Positions 1 through 6,142 of a DNA stretch of 7,327 nt are shown in pieces. Numbering within the stretch: the first letter of the stretch is position 1; each line of letters begins with the position of its first letter. Where the stretch lies: contig JAWXVA010000120.1 of the NCBI GenBank assembly GCA_044425815.1, positions 1 to 7,327 on the forward strand, written 5' to 3'. Below the pieces are notes generated by a model. It saw only the letters and a program-made list of their open reading frames with translations. It was not told the origin of the DNA and ran no database searches. This DNA comes from CAUPWF01 sp044425815 (GTDB lineage: Bacteria; Bacillota; Clostridia; Lachnospirales; Lachnospiraceae). A program made the translations under genes and the position numbers.

Positions 1-249
1 GCATGCTTTCATAAGCTCTTCATTATGTCCCTTGTTAATATTTAATACTACTACCATCAATTCTAGATTCGCCGCTTCTTCTGGCACTTCATATGCTTCT
101 GATAATCGCATGATAGTTCTGTCATCTTTTTTCGCTGTTCCATTGTAAAATACTACAAAGTTAGGATTTGGTAATTTCACTAATTTACTACCATAAAGAT
201 TACTATCCTCTGTCATGCCTGAGTATACATTGCTAATGTATAAAAATAT
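1..249 (-). pseudogene. Rpn family PD-(D/E)XK nuclease / putative transposase, 5'-truncated remnant (also cut by the window edge)
   Basis: Reading the minus strand from 249 to 1 gives an open frame containing YISNVYSGMTED, then KLPNPNFVVFYNGT, a charged stretch, RLSEAYEVPEEAANLEL and VVVLNINKGHNEELMKAC. This string of short motifs is the conserved central part of the Rpn-like (recombination-promoting nuclease / putative transposase) proteins that are abundant in Lachnospiraceae. Family likeness continues upstream of the only internal ATG (216-214) to about 246, then meets an in-frame TAA at 252-250. The N-terminal half of the domain, where the first catalytic acidic residues would lie, is therefore missing, and no ribosome binding site precedes the ATG. 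The 3' end lies outside the window. I infer a decayed fragment; family assignment is from memory of the motif pattern, not a search. Confidence 0.72.
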
Positions 250-269
250 TTACATCTGCATAATGCCAA

Positions 270-299
270 AACTGGAACGGCCTGTGGGGCGTTCCAGTT
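270..299 (-). terminator. Hairpin terminator of the SecB-like operon
   Basis: A perfect 10-bp inverted repeat, AACTGGAACG / CGTTCCAGTT, with a 10-nt loop lies 17 nt beyond the stop codon of the SecB-like gene. On the minus strand it is followed by only a short T run (TTTT, two of which belong to the stem), so termination may be moderate. It separates the three-gene cassette from the Rpn remnant. Confidence 0.6.
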
Positions 300-316
300 C
301 TGATTTATGATATACT

Positions 317-694
317 TTATTTTAGTTTAGCTGTATTAATAGTCGGCAAAATAATAGGTGACATGTTCGGTTGAGATGTCATCAACGTAACTTGACTTCT
401 TATAAACGGAAACATGATTGCAACAGTATTATTTTGTATAATAGAATCAATACGTGTATCATCAACAGTATCTAACAAAAATTCAGCACTTGCTTCTAGC
501 TCAAGCCTCAAATCTTCTTTGTCAATAATAGTTGTCACCGAAACTACATATTCGTGATTTCCTAATTCTCTAATCTCTTTACTAATTTCAATCTCATACT
601 CTCCATCTTCAATCAATGGCTTTCTATCAAATACTATCTTTTTAAAATATAAGTTTTTCATTTGTAAATTTGATTTCATACTATTTATGTTCAT
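317..694 (-). CDS. SecB-like chaperone (toxin-antitoxin-associated type)
   Basis: This is a 125-residue protein with the SecB fold signature. It has an N-terminal strand (LQMKNLYFKKIVF, about residues 10-22), alternating beta strands with charged ends (EDGEYEIEISKEI; YVVSVTTIIDKEDLRLELEASAEF), and the diagnostic C-terminal part with FPFIRSQVTLMTSQPNM and PIILPTINTAKL (about residues 95-124). SecB proteins bind unfolded clients in the cytosol. Short, solitary SecB-like proteins in Gram-positive bacteria often belong to toxin-antitoxin-chaperone loci, where they protect an unstable antitoxin. The start is set by GCGAGGG at 705-699, 4 nt before the ATG. It is the third gene of a minus-strand cassette behind an ADP-ribosyltransferase-like gene and a mini-ORF, which supports a TAC role rather than general secretion. 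The reading frame looks intact. Confidence 0.82.
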   Translation of the reverse strand: MNINSMKSNLQMKNLYFKKIVFDRKPLIEDGEYEIEISKEIRELGNHEYVVSVTTIIDKEDLRLELEASAEFLLDTVDDTRIDSIIQNNTVAIMFPFIRSQVTLMTSQPNMSPIILPTINTAKLK

Positions 695-732
695 TTTACC
701 CTCGCTATGCTATCAATTCCATATGATTAGTG

Positions 733-795
733 TCATACAGCGCATCCGTATTCTGATTTTGCAAATTGTATAAATTCTTCTAAAATTCTGTTCAT
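733..795 (-). CDS. 20-codon mini-ORF in antitoxin position (possibly a truncated antitoxin)
   Basis: An ATG at 795-793 begins 1 nt after the stop codon of the upstream ART-like gene. It is preceded by GGGAGGG (the end of that gene), so it has both a strong ribosome binding site and translational coupling. It encodes MNRILEEFIQFAKSEYGCAV and then TGA. The peptide is an amphipathic helix such as begins many small antitoxins, and it occupies the slot between toxin and chaperone where TAC loci carry their antitoxin. Twenty residues is very short. If one base were restored near the stop, the frame would continue YDTNHMELIA before TAG at 707-705, so a frameshift is possible but adds little. I infer either a minimal or a decayed antitoxin; there is no homology evidence beyond context. 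Confidence 0.5.
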   Translation of the reverse strand: MNRILEEFIQFAKSEYGCAV

Positions 796-796
796 A

Positions 797-1345
797 TCAC
801 TGCCCTCCCATGCGAATATTATCAATTATGTTAGTATCTTTGACACAAAATATTGTTTCTATTCCAAACGCCATATCTAAGGAAGCTGAAAATTCTATAA
901 TGTGCTTATGCTTTGCCTGTGGTCGTTGCTTGAAATTACCTATTACTAATTTCTTATTTTCGTAATTGGTATAAAAATTTATAAGCATGGATCGAAATAT
1001 AATGGTCTCTTCCATATCATGACTTCCATCTTGTATTGCTAATTGATAATCTTCTAACATTACTTTCACAAATTCTTCAAAATCTTGCATATCCTTATAA
1101 CTTCTAGCATCAAATATATCTTTTTTATTTATATTCTTAATATCAGCTAATATAACTTTTTCTTTTAATTTTTCTCCAGAAATTTGTTTAAGCTGGTTGA
1201 CTTTTCTTCCAGCTGCCCACCATGCCTTAGATTTAATATCGTAAAAATAAATTCCATCACCACACCAATTCCCTGATGAAATGCTACCATAAGTTCTACG
1301 AGTCTGCAACATGTATATATATTTATGACAGAAAATATCAACCAT
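797..1345 (-). CDS. Probable ADP-ribosyltransferase-fold (PARP-like) toxin, likely missing its N-terminal part
   Basis: This is a 182-residue protein. Residues 25-48 read GNWCGDGIYFYD then KAWWAAGRK, which resembles the W-G-x-G-(I/V)-Y-F-x(n)-A-x-x-W-A motif of bacterial PARP/ART-like proteins, where the Tyr (Y33) is the middle residue of an H-Y-E triad. The C-terminus, GIETIFCVKDTNIIDNIR (from about 161), matches the usual final strand with a Glu (E163), the third triad residue. The middle is helical and charged. The expected first motif (YHGT-like, with the NAD-binding His) is absent: the ORF starts at 1345 directly after an in-frame TGA at 1351-1349, with only a weak ribosome binding site. 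Another minus-strand frame upstream reads YYFHTTS at 1427-1407, a possible severed N-terminus. Followed by a mini-ORF and a SecB-like gene, it fits the toxin of a CmdTAC-like system, possibly inactivated. The fold assignment is by motif only. Confidence 0.6.
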   Translation of the reverse strand: MVDIFCHKYIYMLQTRRTYGSISSGNWCGDGIYFYDIKSKAWWAAGRKVNQLKQISGEKLKEKVILADIKNINKKDIFDARSYKDMQDFEEFVKVMLEDYQLAIQDGSHDMEETIIFRSMLINFYTNYENKKLVIGNFKQRPQAKHKHIIEFSASLDMAFGIETIFCVKDTNIIDNIRMGGQ

Positions 1346-1399
1346 TCTTCAGCGCAATACAATTAAGTTTTTTTCTTGTCGTATTCTGTCAATTATGAT

Positions 1400-1405
1400 A
1401 TTATA
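1400..1405 (-). promoter_or_regulatory. Possible -10 box for the ART/SecB cassette
   Basis: The minus strand carries a perfect TATAAT here, with TG immediately upstream, about 55 nt before the ATG at 1345. No good -35 hexamer lies 16-18 nt upstream. A TTGACA is also present on the minus strand at 1392-1387 but lacks a suitable -10. In such AT-rich DNA either could be chance. Confidence 0.33.
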
Positions 1406-1457
1406 CACTTGTGGTGTGAAAATAGTAGATTTCAGCAATTTTATTCAAAAAATAATA

Positions 1458-1487
1458 TTGTTATGAAATATGCTGTTTTTTTATACC
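1458..1487 (+). promoter_or_regulatory. Possible promoter of the 109-aa / lectin operon
   Basis: TTGTTA (1458-1463) and TATACC (1482-1487) are separated by 18 nt, or 17 nt if TTATAC is taken. The match is mediocre, but it is the best placed pair upstream of the 109-aa gene and would give a leader of about 65 nt containing the TTAC...GTAA palindrome. Confidence 0.3.
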
Positions 1488-1495
1488 CTAATTTA

Positions 1496-1519
1496 TTACT
1501 TTTTTTATCAAAAAAGTAA
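1496..1519. repeat. Perfect palindrome in the operon leader (TTACTTTTTT / AAAAAAGTAA)
   Basis: This is a 10-bp perfect inverted repeat with a 4-nt TATC loop, located 41 nt upstream of the ATG at 1561. It contains only two G:C pairs, so it is a weak hairpin as RNA. Its position between a possible promoter and the ribosome binding site would suit a regulator binding site or an mRNA-stability element. No T run follows it, so it is unlikely to be a plus-strand terminator. Confidence 0.45.
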
Positions 1520-1560
1520 AGAAGTAACCAGTAAACGAGAGAAGAAAAGGAGAGTAGACT

Positions 1561-1890
1561 ATGGAAATTAAAATTGGATTACAAGTGACAATGGATAAAG
1601 GCGGAACGGTTTATGACATGACGTTAGATATACCTACAGAATTTTCAGCTGAGAGTCCGTTTCTATTTGATGTGACTCAAATTGAGACAAACGAGGGTAA
1701 AACAACTACATCTACCGTTATGCGTATTGCTAGTGGGGGCGATAGCGAACACATTTACGCAGCGATGCAACCACCAGCGAATTTGCTTGGTGGAGCGAAA
1801 GAGTATATACAAGAATTGCAGGTAGAATTACAAGAGGGTGAATTTAATAACAATACTAAGCAATTTGAAACTACACCAGAATCTGAATAA
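1561..1890 (+). CDS. Unrecognised 109-aa protein, first gene of the lectin operon
   Basis: The start is well supported: AGGAG at 1548-1552 lies 8 nt before the ATG. I do not recognise the family. The first 60 residues alternate hydrophobic and polar residues as in beta strands (IKIGLQVTM, YDMTLDIP, LFDVTQI, STVMRIASGG). Next come HIYAAMQPPANLLGGAKEYIQEL, probably a loop and helix, and then a polar, acidic, Asn/Thr/Glu-rich tail that looks disordered. There is no signal peptide, membrane segment or cysteine. The next gene starts only 8 nt downstream, so the two are almost certainly co-transcribed and the small protein probably acts with the 1126-aa protein as partner, chaperone or subunit. That role is inferred from context alone. 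Confidence 0.85.
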   Translation: MEIKIGLQVTMDKGGTVYDMTLDIPTEFSAESPFLFDVTQIETNEGKTTTSTVMRIASGGDSEHIYAAMQPPANLLGGAKEYIQELQVELQEGEFNNNTKQFETTPESE

Positions 1891-1898
1891 TCACGTAA

Positions 1899-4800
1899 AT
1901 GAGGTGCAATATAACAGGGAGGTTTCTATTAGGCAAATCCGAAACACCAGAAAATCAGTTATCTCTGAAGGTAGGAGTTGGTGTCGATAAAGAAGCAATT
2001 GAGTTTTATTCGGATTTGGCAAGTGATGAAATCATCCCAAATACGCAAGTACCACAAAAAATTATAAGTGGAGGGGAGTGTCTTCCCCTTGGGGCTTTTA
2101 AATTAAGACACATGGGAGTTTTTTATTCTAATCAGAAATCATATAGCGAGAATATCATAAACACATTCGAAGATTTAGAACAAAGCACCAAAGATAGTAT
2201 CACCACATTGTATGATGATACAATTTCTAAAGAAAAAAGTAATTGTATTTGTATTTGGTTGATATCTGAATTAAATCAGATCAGTGTTTTTGATGGCTTG
2301 CTTAAGATGGGATATGACAAGAATAATCAATTGATTTTGCTTGGCTATTATTATGAAGCACAAGACGAGAATGGCGATTCCTTAAACGTATCTTGTTTCT
2401 ATGCTAATTTACCTGATATTACACTTTTTGACGCTTTGAGTTTTCAAAAAATTATGTTAAAGTACATGCAAAAAGGAACATCTTATTTATTTCAATTAGA
2501 ATCATCTATTGTTCTTTCTTTTGGCGAGTATCAGTGCAGATTTATTGGGAATATAGAGATTCAAGACAGTGGCTATAAAGGGGATTTAAGTATTGACACC
2601 AGCGGAGGAATGCACCTTGATTTGAATCCTCTAGATGGTACGGCATTGGATTTTTTAATGGATGTTAAATTTTATAATTTGGGATTAAAATTCGAAGAAA
2701 CCTACGATAAAAGTGAGAGCTTTTATTATATTTTTGCCGAGGTTGAATTATGGGGTATACATACGTCAGCAAGAATTTCTTTTGAGAACAGTGCGTTGAC
2801 AGAGACTTGGATTTTATTAGAAGAAGGAATCTGTTTATCTGCAATATTATGCTTCATTTTTAAATTAGATGGCTTCCAATATTCATTATTCGATTTTGCA
2901 CTACGGGAAGGGTCGAGTTTATATTATAAGAATGATTCTAATATTGAAATTGCATTTGATGCAGAGATTACGATTCTAGGTGCAAAGTTTGGATTAAAAG
3001 GGAAGTTTCACTGGTTAAATAATAAGGACACCTTGGCTAAGCTATGTCTAATCATTGCAGCCCCTATCGATTTAGAGTTCTTGGTGTTTAGCGGGAAAGA
3101 ACATGAAGGTCCGATTTTCAATTTAGATATTAATAGTGCGAGTAACTTGGATCAAGAAGTACGATTCGAGTTGGATGCGAGTATTAATTTCGTCGGCATA
3201 GAGTTGGAAAATATCATCGTAGAATATATGCATTCAGAAAAGGAATGGGCGATTATATGTAGAGACTTTTATCTACCTATAGAGTCATTGCGGGATATGA
3301 AATGCACTTTATCCTACTCAAGTAAATCTGGATTTTCTTTTGCTGATACATCGCTGTTTCAACTTGGGGATTTTGATTTCTTGCACGAATTAAAGAAATA
3401 TTATGATAACATCCCTGGGGATTGTGAAGCTATTTTTGCAAATCTTACTACGAAGATTAAAACGGATGTAACTTTCACACCATCTATAGGAAAATCTGGA
3501 ACTTGCTATGTATTAAGCTTTGATATAGAGGTGAATTTTAAGGATGGAAATCATCAATTTGCAACGCTTGTAGTCCGAGAATTATTATCTATTGATATGG
3601 ATAAAACAACCTTTTTTTCTAACTTGGGTAGCGGAATAATATCACTACCAAGTAAGATTATCGAGCAACTATTTGATGACTCTAATTATGATGTTATGAA
3701 AGTTGTACTTGCAAAATTAGTCTTGGAAACTGGCGTGACCACACTAGGAAACCTAGCATGTAAAAAGATTATACCAAAAGAAGCAGTCCCAGATATTGCA
3801 CAAAGTACTTCGGGAGGAAGCGCTGCTGCGCCAGCTGCGGAAATTGTAGCTTCGGGAGCATCAAGTACATTTGCTGAATCATCTGAAGAAATTGCAGCTG
3901 TAGTAGGTGGTATTACCGCTATTGCAGTTGCGGCTGGATCCGGAAAATCTTATGAGGAAGGAACGAAATTAAAGATTCCTACATTTGTGGCTAGCGAAAG
4001 TCAGGGTGAATTAAGTATAGTGATTAATGAAGTGGCAGGAGCAGTTGCTTATAAAGTAGACATCGCTTGGACGAACGATGCGTTTGCTACTCGAAGTAAT
4101 GTTTTCTTAACCTATACCGTTGGGAAACAAGCACCTACCTTTGAAATATTAGAATATCTGATTTATGGAACTGTGTACATAGCTATACGTGCCATGCACA
4201 GTGATGATGAGACGGATCGCCTTCATAGTGATTGGAGTTTGTTAAATGAATTTGTAACCATTACTTATAAAGAAATTATTAAAATAGCTCACCAAAAAGG
4301 GAATACTGTTCGTGAATGTTATCAGCTATTACTGAAACGAGATAGTACTATAAAAGACACTACTGCTATGGAATTTTTACTAAAGACTTATGGAGGCTTG
4401 CATACGAAAGAAAGTATAGTGAAGGCTTGTCATGATGATGGTGATTCAGCTTTCTTATGTTTAAGAAATGTTTTCGATTATTTTCCAAATATAAGCGGAG
4501 TGGAAATTCTTATATGTATGTGTGGCATAGGTTATTCTTATATGGAGGTGTTCGCTGCATTTGAAGAAAGAGGTGTAAAAATGGAATTAATAACAACCTT
4601 AAAAATCGCAAAAAATAAATATGAGATGAGTGAGATAAGTAATCTCGAATGGGAGAATTTTTTAACTCAATTATTCAATGAAATCACTCCACTAGAGTAT
4701 GCTCAATTATTAAAAGATGCGGGATTTAAAGAATCCGAAATTGCAGAAGCTTTGAGCAAAAACATACAAGAAGCGTTTAAATCGGTTATTATAGGTGGTA

Positions 4801-5279
4801 TCTTATTGGATGAAAGTATGTTTCCGGAGTTGACAGAAATAGAAATGCATAATATATTATCAAAATATTGTCTTGGTGAAAATATTGATAAAGCGATCTC
4901 TATTTTATATGTGACCATTATAAACATCCATGCAGACAAACTATGGAATGATAGTGGCATAGAGATAGAAGAAGACGAGAAAGTGACTATTAATTATCTG
5001 TCAGGAAAATGGCGTGTTAGCTACTGGGACAGTGATGCCAGCGGAACGCAGATTATTGCGAAAGAGGGCTATCTCTTACCAGGCAAAGCTGAAGGATGCG
5101 TCGTCGGGAAAATTGGAGAAAATGGTGAAATATTCTATGTAGGTATGCAACAAGTGATTCCTTCTGCGAAAGGACGCCTATATCTTGCTTCCAATGATGA
5201 TGTTAATAGAGCGTATGGGGCAGGATATGCGGATAATACGGGTACCTTGACGATGATAATATCAAAGAGATTGATTTGA
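1899..5279 (+). CDS. Giant multidomain protein with a C-terminal PA-I/LecA-like lectin domain
   Basis: The 1126-residue protein has no N-terminal signal peptide and no clear membrane anchor. Residues 1-620 are a long run of amphipathic beta strands with recurring patterns such as ITILGAKFGLKGKFHW; this recalls large DUF6603-type proteins, a tentative comparison. Residues about 630-690 are an Ala/Gly/Ser-rich linker. Residues about 694-789 look like a fibronectin type III domain (AVAYKVDIAW, LIYGTVYIAIRAM, SDWSLLNEF). Residues about 790-1010 are helical with several helix-turn-helix units such as LLKDAGFKESEIAEALSK. Residues about 1015-1126 match PA-I galactophilic lectin (LecA) domains: SGKWRVSYW, EGCVVGKIG, GRLYLASND, DNTGTLTM. 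N1099/D1100 and D1112/N1113 sit where LecA ligates calcium and sugar. The ATG at 1899 lacks a Shine-Dalgarno sequence, whereas AGGGAGG lies inside the gene at 1916-1922 with no start codon after it, so coupling to the upstream gene or an altered start is likely. Overall function is unknown; glycan binding is inferred. Confidence 0.85.
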   Translation: MRCNITGRFLLGKSETPENQLSLKVGVGVDKEAIEFYSDLASDEIIPNTQVPQKIISGGECLPLGAFKLRHMGVFYSNQKSYSENIINTFEDLEQSTKDSITTLYDDTISKEKSNCICIWLISELNQISVFDGLLKMGYDKNNQLILLGYYYEAQDENGDSLNVSCFYANLPDITLFDALSFQKIMLKYMQKGTSYLFQLESSIVLSFGEYQCRFIGNIEIQDSGYKGDLSIDTSGGMHLDLNPLDGTALDFLMDVKFYNLGLKFEETYDKSESFYYIFAEVELWGIHTSARISFENSALTETWILLEEGICLSAILCFIFKLDGFQYSLFDFALREGSSLYYKNDSNIEIAFDAEITILGAKFGLKGKFHWLNNKDTLAKLCLIIAAPIDLEFLVFSGKEHEGPIFNLDINSASNLDQEVRFELDASINFVGIELENIIVEYMHSEKEWAIICRDFYLPIESLRDMKCTLSYSSKSGFSFADTSLFQLGDFDFLHELKKYYDNIPGDCEAIFANLTTKIKTDVTFTPSIGKSGTCYVLSFDIEVNFKDGNHQFATLVVRELLSIDMDKTTFFSNLGSGIISLPSKIIEQLFDDSNYDVMKVVLAKLVLETGVTTLGNLACKKIIPKEAVPDIAQSTSGGSAAAPAAEIVASGASSTFAESSEEIAAVVGGITAIAVAAGSGKSYEEGTKLKIPTFVASESQGELSIVINEVAGAVAYKVDIAWTNDAFATRSNVFLTYTVGKQAPTFEILEYLIYGTVYIAIRAMHSDDETDRLHSDWSLLNEFVTITYKEIIKIAHQKGNTVRECYQLLLKRDSTIKDTTAMEFLLKTYGGLHTKESIVKACHDDGDSAFLCLRNVFDYFPNISGVEILICMCGIGYSYMEVFAAFEERGVKMELITTLKIAKNKYEMSEISNLEWENFLTQLFNEITPLEYAQLLKDAGFKESEIAEALSKNIQEAFKSVIIGGILLDESMFPELTEIEMHNILSKYCLGENIDKAISILYVTIINIHADKLWNDSGIEIEEDEKVTINYLSGKWRVSYWDSDASGTQIIAKEGYLLPGKAEGCVVGKIGENGEIFYVGMQQVIPSAKGRLYLASNDDVNRAYGAGYADNTGTLTMIISKRLI

Positions 5280-5338
5280 TGTTTTAGTGAGAGTACGGAT
5301 TAGCGTCTGTAACAAGTTTTGTATTAACTAGATACAAG

Positions 5339-5384
5339 TCCTCTTAGATTAATGTACAATAACTACTAATCTAAGAGGATTTTT
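5339..5384 (+). terminator. Rho-independent terminator of the lectin operon
   Basis: A perfect 13-bp stem (TCCTCTTAGATTA at 5339-5351, TAATCTAAGAGGA at 5367-5379) with a 15-nt loop is followed directly by TTTTT (5380-5384). It lies 59 nt after the stop codon of the 1126-aa gene. There is no T run on the other strand, so it acts on the plus strand. Confidence 0.88.
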
Positions 5385-5465
5385 CTATGGACTTTCCTGT
5401 AGCTCCAGTTGTAAAGTGAACTAAATCAATAATTTCTTAAGATTCCCAATTGATTTGCAATTCAT
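5371..5465 (-). other. Possible micro-ORF or frameshifted small-gene remnant between the two operons
   Basis: On the minus strand, AGAGGAG (5477-5471) stands 5 nt before an ATG (5465) that opens MNCKSIGNLKKLLI and then stops at 5421. Shifting frame by one base at that point gives DLVHFTTGATGKSIEKSS, ending at TAG 5373-5371 just inside the terminator stem. The strong ribosome binding site followed by two abutting frames suggests a small gene of about 32 codons broken by an indel, or chance. I do not recognise a family. The rest of 5280-5500 holds only the terminator and a weak inverted repeat (AAATCAAT at 5423-5430, ATTGATTT at 5449-5456). Confidence 0.28.
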
Positions 5466-5500
5466 GACAACTCCTCTGTTATTACATATGTATATATTTA

Positions 5501-6124
5501 CTAAAGCAAAATACCAATTACACCTACTAAAATACCTATCATTCCTATAGCTAGAGAAACCTTATTGAATATAGATGCTTTTTTTGATTGATTGCTTGCG
5601 AATCCAATAGCTTGATTAGATTCTTCGAGAAACTTATCTAAATCATCATAAGCCGTCCATGCCTCTTCATATTTTTGATATAATAAATCAGTTTCTTCTT
5701 CTTTATCGTTTGAGGTGTTTTTTTGCCCACTTTCAAATCGCTTAGCTTCTATTACTTTACCTCTTGCTACTTGGTGCAATTTGTTAAGTGTGGGTAAAAA
5801 TTTACCATTATCTGCAAGACTTAAATTAACATTCCTATATTCATGACGAAACATTTTGATATTTTCCTCTATGGACACGCAAACATATTTATGACAATCT
5901 AAAATTGCTCTTCTTAAGTGTCTTAGTGCTAAATGTAAATCATTGTCAGAATTTTCAAGTTTATACACTGAAAAATGCGTAAATATCGCTCTGATTTCGT
6001 TTAATATTTCTACTGGAAACTCTCCATCAAGTGCTTCCAAAGTAACTATAAAAGGAATAATTTTTGTTTGGTATTCTTCATATATTTCTCGTTCTATCTG
6101 ATGCATTTCTGTTGTTTTTACCAT
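5501..6124 (-). CDS. Unrecognised 207-aa helical protein with a C-terminal membrane anchor
   Basis: Residues 1-185 are predicted mostly helical and polar; residues about 189-207 (VSLAIGMIGILVGVIGILL) are one uninterrupted hydrophobic helix at the very C-terminus. With no signal peptide, this is a tail-anchored arrangement with the helical part in the cytoplasm. The N-terminal half contains EILNEIRAIFTHFS then LHLALRHLRRAILDCHKY, a pattern seen in many uncharacterised bacterial helical proteins, some with HEPN-like folds; I cannot assign one. Residues about 135-175 are rich in Lys, Glu and Asp and could be coiled coil. GTGAGGG about 9 nt before the ATG supports the start. The gene follows the 84-aa gene by 18 nt, so they form one operon. 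There is no evidence for a specific function; a stress or defence role would be speculation. Confidence 0.85.
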   Translation of the reverse strand: MVKTTEMHQIEREIYEEYQTKIIPFIVTLEALDGEFPVEILNEIRAIFTHFSVYKLENSDNDLHLALRHLRRAILDCHKYVCVSIEENIKMFRHEYRNVNLSLADNGKFLPTLNKLHQVARGKVIEAKRFESGQKNTSNDKEEETDLLYQKYEEAWTAYDDLDKFLEESNQAIGFASNQSKKASIFNKVSLAIGMIGILVGVIGILL

Positions 6125-6142
6125 TCTAAATATTCCCTCACT

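Noticed and set aside
1165..1362. 65-codon open frame on the minus strand
   Set aside because: It overlaps the ART-like gene in another frame, its peptide has no recognisable pattern, and the overlapped frame carries the conserved motifs.
3890..3960. Possible membrane helix in the 1126-aa protein (EIAAVVGGITAIAVAAGSG)
   Set aside because: It sits in a low-complexity Ala/Gly/Ser linker and is short and weakly hydrophobic, so a linker is more likely than an anchor.
4703..4960. 85-codon open frame on the minus strand
   Set aside because: It is antisense to the helical region of the 1126-aa gene, lacks a convincing ribosome binding site and shows no family motifs.
5423..5456. AAATCAAT / ATTGATTT inverted repeat as a terminator for the 207-aa gene
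   Set aside because: The 8-bp arms are almost all A/T, the loop is 18 nt and no T run follows on the minus strand.
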